Shown here in pieces: positions 1 to 8,736 of a stretch of DNA of 64,000 bases. Within the stretch, counting starts at the first letter, position 1, and each line of letters begins with the position of its first letter. The translations under genes were made by a program, and so were the position numbers. The notes under the pieces are model-generated. The model was not told the origin of the DNA, ran no database searches, and saw only the letters and a list, made by a program, of their open reading frames with translations. Origin of the DNA: Desertibaculum subflavum (GTDB lineage: Bacteria; Pseudomonadota; Alphaproteobacteria; Ferrovibrionales; Ferrovibrionaceae); the NCBI GenBank assembly GCA_003576705.1, contig QOZS01000007.1, positions 62,001 through 126,000 of the forward strand, written 5' to 3'.

Positions 1-114
1 GGCCCGCGCGGTCGGCATCAGCACGAGGCAACTCCCGAACAGACAAAACAAGCCCGCACCGGCACCGGTGCAGGCTCTCCTCCGTCTGTCCCCGACAGCT
101 CCCCCGAGCTCCAC
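1..114 (-). CDS. N-terminus of a secreted protein, cut by the window edge (probable XrtA-associated outer-membrane protein)
   Basis: A GTG at 114-112, with a GGAG nine bases upstream, opens a 38-codon frame that runs off the left edge without a stop. The product has a basic start with RRR, a hydrophobic core of about 15 residues (LFCLFGSCLVLM) and a cleavage-like PTARA, which together look like a Sec signal peptide. It lies 18 bases after the stop of the tyrosine kinase gene on the same strand. In XrtA/PEP-CTERM loci the gene after the kinase is usually the TIGR03016-type outer-membrane protein, so that identity is inferred from position only. It could be another exported protein. Confidence 0.45.
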   Translation of the reverse strand, partial: MELGGAVGDRRRRACTGAGAGLFCLFGSCLVLMPTARA

Positions 115-132
115 GCAGGTTCGCTCCGCTTT

Positions 133-1101
133 CTAGTTTCTCCGTTGCGCGTAGGCACCGTAGCCGTAGCTGCCGTACCCGCCGAACTGCTCCGAGCTCG
201 AGGCTGAACTCGCCTTGTTGAGCATCAGACTTATGTTCGGGCAGCGGGTCAACTGGCGCAACGACGCTTCGATCGCGCTTTGGCTGGTCTTCTCGGCCTC
301 GACGACGAGCAGGATCTGCCCGACATGCAGCGCCATCACCGAAGGCTCGCTGGTGGCGAGCACCGGCGGCGTGTCGATCACGATCACGCGGTCTGTATAG
401 CGCTTGGCGAGGTCGGTCATCAATGAGCCCATGCGGTGGCTGGCAAGCAGTTCGGTCGCGCGCGGCGTCGGCGTGCCGGCCGGCAGCAAGGTGAGATTCG
501 GCACGTTCTCGCAGCGCATGAGCACATCCGAGAGATCGAGCTGCGAGTCGCCCAGAAGGTCGGTCAGGCCGAGCTTCGCCTCGACGCCGAGCCGGGGCAG
601 GATCGAGGGGTTCATCACGTCGCCGTCGACCAGCAGGACGTTGAGGTCCGACTCGGAGGCGATGCTCATGGCGAGGTTGATGGCGGTGAAGGTCTTGCCT
701 TCGCCGGGCAGCGAGCTCGTCACCATGATCACGTGCGCGTCCTCGGTCCGCCCCTCCTCGGAGAAGGCCTTCAGCAGCAGCGGCCGCTTCAGGATGCGGT
801 ATTCCTCGGAGATCAGCGTCTTGTCGCCACGCGGCGACACCATGCCGGCGAGGATCAGGCGGTTGATGTCGATCGAGGCCTGCTGGCTCTCCTTGCGGCG
901 CAGCGGCGTCGCCTGCGGCGGTGCGGCAACCGGTTCGGCGGCGCGCGCCGGCGCGGCCGGCGCCGGCTGGATCGGTGCGCCCTGGCTCTGGCCGGGGGCG
1001 GCCGGACTGGAAACGCCCTGCGCGGGCGCGCCCTGGCTGCCGAGCGCCTTCAGCTTCTCGGCCGCGCGTTGCATCAGATTGAGGGGCGCGTCGTCGGCCA
1101 T
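133..1101 (-). CDS. XrtA-associated tyrosine autokinase (CpsD/CapB family)
   Basis: Cytoplasmic BY-kinase of about 322 residues that partners the Wzz-like protein encoded just upstream to control exopolysaccharide polymerisation and export. After a proline/alanine-rich N-terminal stretch (residues 20-75), the ATPase domain has a Walker A (PGEGKT, about 130), a Walker A' (LLVDGDVMNPS, about 160) and a Walker B (VIVIDTPPV, about 245). The C-terminus is rich in glycine and tyrosine (GGYGSYGYGAYAQ) and is the expected autophosphorylation tail. The ATG at 1101 lies four bases after the Wzz stop and is preferred; a TTG at 1119 would overlap that gene. Its place in the operon agrees with XrtA loci. 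Confidence 0.88.
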   Translation of the reverse strand: MADDAPLNLMQRAAEKLKALGSQGAPAQGVSSPAAPGQSQGAPIQPAPAAPARAAEPVAAPPQATPLRRKESQQASIDINRLILAGMVSPRGDKTLISEEYRILKRPLLLKAFSEEGRTEDAHVIMVTSSLPGEGKTFTAINLAMSIASESDLNVLLVDGDVMNPSILPRLGVEAKLGLTDLLGDSQLDLSDVLMRCENVPNLTLLPAGTPTPRATELLASHRMGSLMTDLAKRYTDRVIVIDTPPVLATSEPSVMALHVGQILLVVEAEKTSQSAIEASLRQLTRCPNISLMLNKASSASSSEQFGGYGSYGYGAYAQRRN

Positions 1102-1105
1102 GGCG

Positions 1106-2737
1106 TCACAAAAATCCAAGCATGCTGGGGCTGAGGGGGAATTTCGGCGTCGCCACCATCACGCCGCCATAGATGACGACCAGCGCGCCGGTCACCGCCG
1201 CGAAGCCCACGATCGCCATCGCCTTTTGCCGCCGCTCCACGCTGGTGGTCAGCCGCGAAACCGCGCCGAGCACCGGATAGGCGAAGGTGCGCCGGACCTT
1301 GGCGATGGTCGCCATCGAGTCATCGAGCAGGGTCAGCAGCACGGCGAGTGCGGCACCGGCAGCAAGGCCTGCCACCAGGATCATGCTGGCATAGAGAAGC
1401 CGCGGCGGACCGGAAGGCTTGCTCGGCTGGGTCGGCGGCTCGACGATGCGGAACGACAGCGAGGTGTCGCGCCGGTCGTCCTTGGCCTGTGCCAGCCGCG
1501 CCGATTCGCGGCGTGCCAGCAGCTCGTCGTACTGCTTCTTGATCACGCCGTAGTCGCGGTTGAGGTTGGCCTGCCGCGCCTCGAGCGCCGCCGCCTGCGA
1601 GGTATCGGCGACGCGCTGCTTGTAGAGCGCTTCCGCCTCGCTCAACCGCCGCTGCGCCAGCTCCAGATTGGCCTCGGCATCGCCCTGGCGGATGCGCAGC
1701 TGCTCGTAAACCGGATTGGACACCGTGCTGCGTGCCCGGGTCGAGCCGGGTGAGCCGGCGGGACGGTTGCGTCCCTCCTCCTCGGCGCGCTTGCGCGCCG
1801 CGTCGAGATCGGCCTGGACGCTGGCGATCTGCCGGCGCGTCTGCGCCACGTCGGGATGCTTGTCGGTGAAGCGCAGCGTCAAGCTGTCGAGAGAGGTCTG
1901 CAGCTCCTTCAGGCGCGACGACAGCGTCTCCTCCTCGGACGAAAGCTGCCGGCCGCGGTCGATCATCACCACCGGCGCGCTTTCCACCGCAAGGGTCGGC
2001 GAGGTCTCGCGAAGCTGACGCTGGATCGCCTCCAGGCGGATCTGCGCCTCGCCGAGCTCGCGCCGCGCCGCCTGCACCTGCACCTCGGCGCTGCCGAGCG
2101 CCTGATAGGCGGTGCCCTCCTGCGGCAGCTTGCCGATATTCTCCTGCTTGAACTCCGACAGGCGCCGCTCGGCCTCCTGCAGCTGCCGTTCGTAATCGGC
2201 GATCTGCCGGTTCAGGAAGGCCTGCGCCTGCTCCATCTCGCGCCGGCTGTCGCCGACATTGGACTCGACGAAGATGGTCAGCAGCGACTGGACGACGCGC
2301 AGCGCTTCGGCGGCGTCGCTGCTGCTGTAGTTGATCGCGAACAGGTTGCGCGCGCCGCGGTCGCCCAGGATCTCGATCCGGCTGCTCAGGCTCTCGACCA
2401 GCGCATCGTGCTCCTGCTGGTTGCGCGCCTTCAGGTCCAGATCCGCCATGCGGATCACCCGCTCGACATTTGGCCGGGTCAGCAGGGTACGCTGCATCAC
2501 CTGGACCTGCTGCGCCAGGTTCGGCTCGACGGTCAGGCCCTTGAGCAGCGGCGCCAGCAGTGAATCGGTGTCCACATAGACGCGCGTACTGGCCGAGTAA
2601 TTGTTCGGCAGCACCGCCACCACCGCCCAGCCGACCAGGCAGATCAGCCAGGCAAGCGCCAGCGCGATCCAGCGCCGCTTCCACGCGCCCCGCGCATAGG
2701 CCAGCAGTTCCGGCAGCAGCTCGGCGATACTATTCAT
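1106..2737 (-). CDS. XrtA-type polysaccharide chain length determinant (Wzz family)
   Basis: Inner-membrane polysaccharide co-polymerase of 543 residues. One transmembrane segment lies near residues 24-43, a long periplasmic coiled-coil region with many Q/E/R-rich heptads spans about 165-420, and hydrophobic segments occur at about 445-470 and 505-527. The arrangement is the Wzz/PCP-2 type without a fused kinase; the kinase is the next gene. The role is to set chain length and couple polymerase to the export lipoprotein. It is transcribed between the Wza-like gene and the kinase gene. Confidence 0.88.
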   Translation of the reverse strand: MNSIAELLPELLAYARGAWKRRWIALALAWLICLVGWAVVAVLPNNYSASTRVYVDTDSLLAPLLKGLTVEPNLAQQVQVMQRTLLTRPNVERVIRMADLDLKARNQQEHDALVESLSSRIEILGDRGARNLFAINYSSSDAAEALRVVQSLLTIFVESNVGDSRREMEQAQAFLNRQIADYERQLQEAERRLSEFKQENIGKLPQEGTAYQALGSAEVQVQAARRELGEAQIRLEAIQRQLRETSPTLAVESAPVVMIDRGRQLSSEEETLSSRLKELQTSLDSLTLRFTDKHPDVAQTRRQIASVQADLDAARKRAEEEGRNRPAGSPGSTRARSTVSNPVYEQLRIRQGDAEANLELAQRRLSEAEALYKQRVADTSQAAALEARQANLNRDYGVIKKQYDELLARRESARLAQAKDDRRDTSLSFRIVEPPTQPSKPSGPPRLLYASMILVAGLAAGAALAVLLTLLDDSMATIAKVRRTFAYPVLGAVSRLTTSVERRQKAMAIVGFAAVTGALVVIYGGVMVATPKFPLSPSMLGFL

Positions 2738-2854
2738 CCCGGCGGCGCTCCGAGGTGGCGATCGGGCCAGCTCCGGCCCGAGATTGGCCGGAGACTAGAG
2801 ACGGAAACCAGAACAAACACTTAATGCGTTCGCCTGGCGGGGATTCCTGTCGGG

Positions 2855-3490
2855 TCAGAACCAGGATTGCGGGATGATCAGGATGTCGCCGGGCAGCACC
2901 GGGGCATTGGCCTGCACCTTGCCGTCCTTCAACAGATCGTCGAGGGCGACCTGGTAGTAGGTGTCCTGCCCGCCTTCCTTGCGGACCAGGACGGCCCGGT
3001 TGCCGGCGGCGAACGGCGTCAGCCCGCCCACCTGGATCATGACGTCCAGCACCGACATGTTCTCGCGATAGGGAATGGCCTGGGGCGCCGCCGCCTCGCC
3101 GACCACCCGCACCTGCTGGCTGAACGGCCCGACGAAGCCGTTGACGATCACTGTGACCACCGGCTCCTGCACATATTGCTTGAGCTGGTTCTCCAGGTCG
3201 CGGCCGAGCTCGGAGGGGCGCTTGCCAGCGGCCTGCACGTCCTCGATCAGCGGCGTCGAGATCTTGCCGTCCGGGCGCACCGGCACGCTGGCCGACAGCT
3301 CCGGGTTGCGCCAGACGAAGATATTGAGCGAATCGCCCGGTCCGATCAGATAGTCCGGCGTCGGGATCTGCTTCGCGGCAGTGATCGGCGAGGTGGCGAT
3401 GTCCGGATAGCTTGAGCATGCGGGCAACCCGATCACGAGCCCAATCATCATGCCCGCGATCGAGAGACATTGCAGTGACGGCAGTCGCAC
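2855..3490 (-). CDS. XrtA-type exopolysaccharide export lipoprotein (Wza/Poly_export family)
   Basis: Outer-membrane-associated export protein of 211 residues. The signal peptide ends in a lipobox (GLPAC, Cys about 25). A Poly_export domain starts near YLIGPGDSLNIFVWRNPEL, followed by a SLBB-like segment and a C-terminus GDILIIPQSWF, which closely resembles the conserved end of XrtA/PEP-CTERM export proteins as I recall them. It is much shorter than E. coli Wza (about 380 residues) and lacks the C-terminal helix, as is usual for this subfamily. It is the first gene of the minus-strand EPS run. Confidence 0.88.
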   Translation of the reverse strand: MRLPSLQCLSIAGMMIGLVIGLPACSSYPDIATSPITAAKQIPTPDYLIGPGDSLNIFVWRNPELSASVPVRPDGKISTPLIEDVQAAGKRPSELGRDLENQLKQYVQEPVVTVIVNGFVGPFSQQVRVVGEAAAPQAIPYRENMSVLDVMIQVGGLTPFAAGNRAVLVRKEGGQDTYYQVALDDLLKDGKVQANAPVLPGDILIIPQSWF

Positions 3491-3736
3491 GTTGGAAACC
3501 CCCTCTGGGCCGGCCGTTACCGCGCTCGGCGAGGACCGCGTCCCCCGGTTCGGACCGGAAAGCGTTCACGCGGCGCGGCGCAACAAGTATCGCCGGAGCT
3601 ACTAGCACAATGGAATCCGGCTGTCATTCGCCCTTCGTCTTGCACCAATAAACCCTTCCGAAACGTGACCGAAAATATTCCTTGTGCGTTTCGCCCGTCT
3701 GGTCATACGGACAGGGCCTCCGCCGAACGGGACCTT
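3491..3736. promoter_or_regulatory. Divergent intergenic region between the EPS operon and glycosyltransferase genes
   Basis: This 246-base region separates the minus-strand EPS operon from the plus-strand glycosyltransferases, so it should hold promoters for both. It is less GC-rich around 3600-3690 (ACGTGACCGAAAATATTCC). I see no convincing -35/-10 pair. An upstream in-frame start at 3665 for the plus-strand gene is possible but would add 24 residues unlike family N-termini. Confidence 0.4.
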
Positions 3737-4933
3737 ATGCGCATCCTCTATCACCACCGCACTCGCTCGCGCGACGGACAGGCCGTCCATATCGAGGAGC
3801 TGCTGGCGGCGCTGCGCGCGCTCGGGCACGAGATCCGCGTCGTGGCGCCGCCGGCGACCGAGGGGGCGGATTTCGGCGCCGATGCCGGCCTGGTCGCCAG
3901 CCTGAAGCGCTGGCTGCCGCGGCAGATCTACGAACTCCTTGAATTCGCTTACAATTTCATCGACTACCGGCGCCTCAAATCGGCGGCCGAAGGGTTCCGG
4001 CCGGACATCATCTACGAGCGCTACAACCTCTACACCCTGGCCGGCGTGTGGCTGGCGCGGCGCCGGCGCCTGCCGCTTCTGCTGGAGGTGAACGCGCCGC
4101 TCGTGCACGAGCGCGCGGCCTTCGGCGGGCTCGGCCTGCCGGCCCTGGCGCGCTGGACCGAGCGCAAGGCCTGGGCCTCGGCCGATACTGTGCTCCCGGT
4201 GACACAGGTGCTGGCAGAAATGGTGCGGGCCGAGGCAGGTGCCTCGATTCCGGTCGTGGTGATCCCCAACGGGGTCGATCCCGCCGCCTTCGCCCGCCCG
4301 GTCGACGGCGCCGCGGCCAAGGCGCGGCTCGGCCTTTCCGGCCGCATCGTGCTCGGCTTCACCGGCTTCGTCCGCGACTGGCACCGGGTCGACCGCGTGC
4401 TGGAGGTGATGGCGAGCCCCGAATGTCCCGGCAACGTGCATTTCCTGCTGGTCGGGGATGGCACCGTGCGCGCCGCGCTGGAAGAGCAGGCGCGCCGTCT
4501 CGGCCTCGCCGACCGGGTCAGCTTCCCGGGCGTGGTGCCGCGCAGCGAGATCCCGGACTATGTCGCCGCCTTCGACATCGCCCTGCAGCCGCATGTCGTG
4601 GCCTATGCCTCGCCGCTCAAGCTGTTCGAGTATCTGGCGCTGGGCCGTGCGGTGATCGCGCCCGACACGCCCAATATCCGCGAGGTGCTGGATGACGGCG
4701 AGAACGGCCTGCTATTCGATCCGGCGAGCGACCAGAGTTTCCGCGATGGCCTGCTGCGCCTGATCCGCGACGAAGCCCTGCGCGACCGCCTGGGCCGGGC
4801 GGCGCATGCCACCATCGAACGACGGGGCCTCACCTGGCACCACAATGCGGAACGGGTGACCCGGCTGGCGGAGCAGCTGCTGGCCCGGCGTGCCGGCGCG
4901 GCGATCGGCAGTCAGGTCGGAGCGCGGCCCTGA
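3737..4933 (+). CDS. Glycosyltransferase family 4 (GT-B), exopolysaccharide-associated
   Basis: GT-B glycosyltransferase of about 398 residues, probably adding a sugar to the EPS repeat unit. The ATG at 3737 gives the expected Rossmann start MRILYHHRTRSRDGQAVHIEE. The donor-binding half has VIPNGVDPAAF (about 180), GFTGFVRDWH (about 210) and a C-terminal SPLKLFEYLALGRAVIAPD motif of the GT4 type. The frame is open to 3665, but that extension is not family-like. Its stop overlaps the start of the next glycosyltransferase (TGATG). Donor and acceptor cannot be read from sequence. Confidence 0.85.
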   Translation: MRILYHHRTRSRDGQAVHIEELLAALRALGHEIRVVAPPATEGADFGADAGLVASLKRWLPRQIYELLEFAYNFIDYRRLKSAAEGFRPDIIYERYNLYTLAGVWLARRRRLPLLLEVNAPLVHERAAFGGLGLPALARWTERKAWASADTVLPVTQVLAEMVRAEAGASIPVVVIPNGVDPAAFARPVDGAAAKARLGLSGRIVLGFTGFVRDWHRVDRVLEVMASPECPGNVHFLLVGDGTVRAALEEQARRLGLADRVSFPGVVPRSEIPDYVAAFDIALQPHVVAYASPLKLFEYLALGRAVIAPDTPNIREVLDDGENGLLFDPASDQSFRDGLLRLIRDEALRDRLGRAAHATIERRGLTWHHNAERVTRLAEQLLARRAGAAIGSQVGARP

Positions 4934-6171
4934 TGCTGCATTCTCCGCGGTCCGAGGGACGGCCGCTCCGGCTGCTCACCTTTTCCACGCTGTTCCCGCA
5001 TGCCGGCGATCCGACGCATGGGGTCTTCGTGGAGAACCGTCTGCGCCACCTGCTGGCGAGCGGCCAGGCCACGGCGCGGGTGGTCGCGCCGGTACCCTGG
5101 GTGCCGCCCATGATGCCACCCTGGGTGCCGCTGCCTCCGGAATACACCAAGGCGCGCCTGGCGCCGGCGGCGGAGCGGCGCCACGGCATCGAGGTCGTGC
5201 ATCCGCGCTATCTGGTGGTGCCGAAGCTCGGCATGCGCCTGACGCCGCACACGCTGTACCGCGCGGCGCACCGCACCGTGCGGCGGCTGATGGCCGGCGG
5301 CTGGGAATTCGACCTGATCGACGCGCATTACTTCTACCCCGACGGCGTCGCCGCGGCCTGGCTCGCCGACGAACTCGGCAAACCGCTCACCATCACTGCG
5401 CGCGGCACCGACATCAACCTGATCCCGGCCTATCCGGGCCCGCGCCGCTTGATCGTCGAGGCGGCGGCGCGCGCCGACGGCATCATCACCGTCTGCCGCG
5501 CGCTGAAGGACCGGCTGGTCGAGCTCGGCGCCGCGCCGGACAAGATCCGCGTGCTCCGAAACGGCGTCGACCTCGCCATGTTCCGGCCGGCGGACCGCGC
5601 GGCGGCGCGTGCCGCGCTCGGCCTCCGGCGCACCGCGCTGGTCTCGGTCGGCCACCTGATCGAGCGCAAGGGGCATGACCTCGTCATCGCGGCGCTGCCG
5701 GAGTTGCCCGACACCGACCTGCTGATCGCCGGCGACGGGCCGGAGGAGCGGTCCCTGCGCGCCCAGGCCGAGCGCCTGCAGGTCGCGGACCGCGTGCGCT
5801 TCCTCGGCCGCCTCGCCCACCGGCAATTGCGCGAAGTCTACGAGGCGGCGGATCTTCTGGTGCTGGCGTCAAGCCGCGAAGGCTGGGCCAACGTGCTGCT
5901 GGAGGCCATGGCCTGCGGCACGCCGGTTCTGGCCTCCAACGTCTGGGGCACGCCGGAAGTGATCGAGGCGCCGGAGGCGGGCGAGCTGATGGACGAGCGA
6001 TCGGCTGCGGGCGTCGCGCGCGGCGTGCGCCGCCTGCTGGCGCGTTTGCCGGACCGGCGGGCGACGCGCGCCTATGCCGAGCAGTTCAGCTGGGACGACA
6101 CCACGCAGGGCCAGCTCGACCTGTTCCGATCGATCCTCGCCCGCCAACCGCAGGTGCAGAAAGCTCAATAG
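4933..6171 (+). CDS. Glycosyltransferase family 4
   Basis: GT-B enzyme of 412 residues, translationally coupled to the previous gene by a one-base stop/start overlap. Features: N-terminal FSTLFPHAGDPTHGVFVENR, the central RNGVDLAMFRPADR, SVGHLIERKGHDLVI, and the acidic donor motif ASSREGWANVLLEAMACGTPVLAS near residue 310-335. These are typical of GT4 enzymes in capsule or EPS assembly. It ends seven bases inside the 3' end of the convergent phosphatase gene, so there is no terminator space. Confidence 0.85.
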   Translation: MLHSPRSEGRPLRLLTFSTLFPHAGDPTHGVFVENRLRHLLASGQATARVVAPVPWVPPMMPPWVPLPPEYTKARLAPAAERRHGIEVVHPRYLVVPKLGMRLTPHTLYRAAHRTVRRLMAGGWEFDLIDAHYFYPDGVAAAWLADELGKPLTITARGTDINLIPAYPGPRRLIVEAAARADGIITVCRALKDRLVELGAAPDKIRVLRNGVDLAMFRPADRAAARAALGLRRTALVSVGHLIERKGHDLVIAALPELPDTDLLIAGDGPEERSLRAQAERLQVADRVRFLGRLAHRQLREVYEAADLLVLASSREGWANVLLEAMACGTPVLASNVWGTPEVIEAPEAGELMDERSAAGVARGVRRLLARLPDRRATRAYAEQFSWDDTTQGQLDLFRSILARQPQVQKAQ

Positions 6172-6977
6172 GCGGGCGCGCCGAAGGCGTGCACCAGGCG
6201 TGCGCGCCCGTCCAGGAACTCGGCCGCGGTCAGGATGCCGGTGGCGAAGCAGCCGCCGTCGAGCCCGACCCGGGTCGGCCGCGGCGGCGCGGCGCGCCAC
6301 AGCGCATCGCCGCATCGGATCGCCGGGTCCTCGATGGTATGGCCATGCACCACCAGAACCTGTTCCGGCATCGTCTCGCGATGGCTAAGGAAGCGGTCGC
6401 GGATCCACAGCAGGGTGTCGGGATCCTGCTGGTCCAGTGCCAGCGCCGGATCGATCCCCGCATGCACGAAGAACAGATCGCCCAGCCGGTGCATGCGCGG
6501 CAGGCCGCGCAGGAAGGTCAGCCGGTCCGGCCCCAGTGCGCTGATCAATTGGGTCGGCAGATCGCTGTCGCGCGCAGCGCGGCGCGGCAGGCCCAGGCTG
6601 TCCATGGTGGCCGCGCCGCCATTCGAGACCCAGACCGCGACCGACTCGCCGAGCCGGCCCGGCGGCTCGATGCAATCGAGCAGCAGCGCCTCGTGATTGC
6701 CGAGCAGGCAGACCGTCTCCACCTCGCGCAGCGAAAGCGGCCGGCGCACCAGATCGAGCACCGCCAGGCTGTCGTTGCCGCGGTCGACATAGTCGCCGAG
6801 CCAGAGGCAGGTGCCGCGGCCATGTGCGGCCAAGTCGCGCTCCACCGCGCGCAGCAGCATCTCCGCCTGGTCCACCATGCCGTGTACATCGCCGATGGCG
6901 ACCACCAGCTCGCCTTCCGGCATGGCGATGCCGGGCAGCTCGATCCAGGGCGAGTGGCGGATTTCGATGGTGGTCAT
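6165..6977 (-). CDS. PPP-type metallophosphoesterase (serine/threonine phosphatase-like)
   Basis: Predicted cytoplasmic phosphatase of 270 residues with the full PPP signature: GDVHG (29-33), GDYVDRG (about 62), GNHE (about 94) and a later HGH motif (VVHGHT). These residues bind the two-metal centre. The family includes bacterial PrpA/PrpB and ApaH-like proteins, so the substrate may be a phosphoprotein or a dinucleotide. The gene stands alone between a convergent glycosyltransferase and rpsU. Confidence 0.82.
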   Translation of the reverse strand: MTTIEIRHSPWIELPGIAMPEGELVVAIGDVHGMVDQAEMLLRAVERDLAAHGRGTCLWLGDYVDRGNDSLAVLDLVRRPLSLREVETVCLLGNHEALLLDCIEPPGRLGESVAVWVSNGGAATMDSLGLPRRAARDSDLPTQLISALGPDRLTFLRGLPRMHRLGDLFFVHAGIDPALALDQQDPDTLLWIRDRFLSHRETMPEQVLVVHGHTIEDPAIRCGDALWRAAPPRPTRVGLDGGCFATGILTAAEFLDGRARLVHAFGAPAY

Positions 6978-7113
6978 GGCGCAGCGTTAACCATAGAGCG
7001 TGCGCCGGCAAGGAACAGCCGCCGCGGCGGGTGCCGGGCGGCTCGGGTCGGGGCTCGGTGACGCTGGTCACATGGCCGCAGGCCGGAAACGGGGGCCGGG
7101 CCGATCTGCTATC

Positions 7114-7145
7114 CGGTGCGCGCCGAAGCCCGGCGCGCCACCGGG
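7114..7145 (-). terminator. Stem-loop after rpsU
   Basis: CCGGTGCGCGCCG (7114-7126) pairs with CGGCGCGCCACCGG (7132-7145) with one bulged base and a five-base loop. It begins eight bases after the rpsU stop on the minus strand. There is no clear U-tract, so it may act as an mRNA 3' stabiliser or weak terminator. Confidence 0.5.
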
Positions 7146-7152
7146 CGGTTGC

Positions 7153-7359
7153 TCAGATCAGGCCTTCGCGCTGGGCGCGCTTGCGGGCCAGCTTGCGGGC
7201 GCGACGGATTGCCTCCGCCCTCTCGCGGGCGCGGCGCTCGGACGGCTTCTCATAGGCGTTGCGAAGCTTCATCTCGCGGAAGATGCCTTCGCGCTGCATC
7301 TTCTTCTTCAGGGCGCGCAGCGCCTGATCGACATTGTTGTCGCGAACGAGAACTTGCAC
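7153..7359 (-). CDS. rpsU: 30S ribosomal protein S21
   Basis: Basic protein of 68 residues starting [20 protein letters not shown] and containing [19 protein letters not shown], diagnostic of S21. It joins the small-subunit platform near the anti-Shine-Dalgarno region and helps initiation. The start codon is GTG at 7359 with AAGGAG five bases upstream. Length matches alphaproteobacterial S21. A GC-rich hairpin follows the stop. Confidence 0.96.
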   Translation of the reverse strand: MQVLVRDNNVDQALRALKKKMQREGIFREMKLRNAYEKPSERRARERAEAIRRARKLARKRAQREGLI

Positions 7360-7535
7360 CGTGGCTCCTTGTGCTTCGGTGTCCGGGGACGGGTCCGCCT
7401 ATAGGGGCTTGGCGCGGGGCAATAGCACGCGGAACCGGCATTGTGAAGCCCGGCCGGCGGAAATCCACCATTGGTCACCGTGCCCTGGCGGGGGATCGGG
7501 GCGCGAAGGGCGGCGTGCCGGGCTCAGGATTGCGC

Positions 7536-7563
7536 TTGCAAGGCAAGACGCCCTGCGTATTAT
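7536..7563 (+). promoter_or_regulatory. Likely sigma-70 promoter of the tRNA-Gly gene
   Basis: TTGCAA (7536-7541) and TATTAT (7558-7563) are separated by 16 bases. The expected start near 7570 leaves a leader of about ten bases before the tRNA at 7581. The match is by eye. Confidence 0.5.
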
Positions 7564-7580
7564 CCCCGGCTCTTCGGAGC

Positions 7581-7655
7581 GCGGGCGTAGCTCAGGGGTA
7601 GAGCACAACCTTGCCAAGGTTGGGGTCGAGGGTTCGAATCCCTTCGCCCGCTCCA
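7581..7655 (+). tRNA. tRNA-Gly (anticodon GCC)
   Basis: Complete cloverleaf with encoded CCA. The acceptor stem GCGGGCG (7581-7587) pairs with CGCCCGC (7645-7651), the discriminator is T and CCA is at 7653-7655. The anticodon stem CAACC/GGTTG flanks the loop TTGCCAA with anticodon GCC at 7613-7615. The T-arm has GGTTCGAATCC. It reads GGC and GGT glycine codons, which are heavily used in this GC-rich genome. Confidence 0.97.
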
Positions 7656-7766
7656 GATTTCTCCATTAGTAGAATAGTTTACAAGGACCGCTGCGGCGGC
7701 CTCCGCAGCCGTGCGGCGGCGATAGAGCTGTGGCGGCATCCGCGAAGCTACCTGCGGGAGGAAGCG

Positions 7767-8642
7767 ATGGGCATGTTCACGATCGGGAACCTGACCGCGA
7801 CGCGGATCGAGGAATCCTACGAGCCGAACTTCGATGCGGCGCGGTTCTTCCCCGATTGGCGGCCCGAAGTGGTGCACGAGCATCGCGATTGGATGGTCAG
7901 CGACCACTACGACCCCGCCACCGGCATGCTGAAGCTCAGCGTGCACAGCTGGCTGCTCAAGATCGGCGCCAAGAACATTCTGATCGATACCTGCGTCGGC
8001 AACGACAAGCCGCGCGCGCACCGGCCCATGTGGCACCTGATGCGGACGCCCTATCTGGAGCGCCTCGCCGCCGCCGGGGTCAGGCCGGAGCAGATCGACC
8101 TGGTGATGTGCACCCATCTGCATGTCGATCACATCGGCTGGAACACGCGGCTGGAGAACGGCAAGTGGGTGCCAACCTTCCCGAACGCGAAATACGTGTT
8201 CAGCCGGGAGGATTACGAGCATTACCTGGCGCTCGACCGCGACCCGCGGACCGGGCCGGTCAATGGCGGCTCGTTCCGCGACAGCGTGCTGCCGGTGGTG
8301 GAGGCGGGCCTGGCGCAGATGGTGACCGGCGCCGGCGCGCTCGACGAATACCTCTCCTACGATCCGGCGCCCGGCCATACGCCCGGCACGATCGCGATCA
8401 ACCTCGCCGCCAAGGGCGCCCGCGCCACTTTCTGCGGCGACATCCTGCATCACGGCGTGCAGGTCTATCACCCGGAATGGAACAGCTTCGCCTGCGCCGA
8501 CGCCGCCAATGCACGCATCAGCCGCCGGCGGATTCTGGAGCAATGCGCGGGTTCCGGCGCGCTGCTGCTGCCGGCGCATTTCGGCGCGCCGTTCGTCTGC
8601 CACATCGACGCCAAGGGCGATCGGTTCGCGCCGCGCTTCTGA
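7767..8642 (+). CDS. MBL-fold metallo-hydrolase
   Basis: Protein of 291 residues with the zinc-binding THLHVDHIGW motif (about 115-121), a later GHTPG (His about 200), a CGDILHH aspartate and a C-terminal PAHFGAPF histidine, so the binuclear site is complete. The start ATG at 7767 follows GGGAGGAAG; the open frame reaches back into the tRNA gene and that part is not coding. Substrates of this branch include lactones and glutathione esters; nothing here decides between them. Confidence 0.85.
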   Translation: MGMFTIGNLTATRIEESYEPNFDAARFFPDWRPEVVHEHRDWMVSDHYDPATGMLKLSVHSWLLKIGAKNILIDTCVGNDKPRAHRPMWHLMRTPYLERLAAAGVRPEQIDLVMCTHLHVDHIGWNTRLENGKWVPTFPNAKYVFSREDYEHYLALDRDPRTGPVNGGSFRDSVLPVVEAGLAQMVTGAGALDEYLSYDPAPGHTPGTIAINLAAKGARATFCGDILHHGVQVYHPEWNSFACADAANARISRRRILEQCAGSGALLLPAHFGAPFVCHIDAKGDRFAPRF

Positions 8643-8736
8643 GCGACAATCCCTGGTCGCTGTGCGGGGCCGGGCACCGGCCGCTATACTTGCGCCAAGC
8701 AGGCACAGCCGGGTCGGACCGACCGGAGGCGGATCG

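Noticed and set aside
7581..7655. Integration site for a mobile element at the tRNA gene
   Set aside because: No integrase and no repeated tRNA 3' end were seen near it.
7611..7766. N-terminal extension of the MBL hydrolase into the tRNA gene
   Set aside because: The extension overlaps the tRNA, and a strong ribosome-binding site lies directly before ATG 7767.
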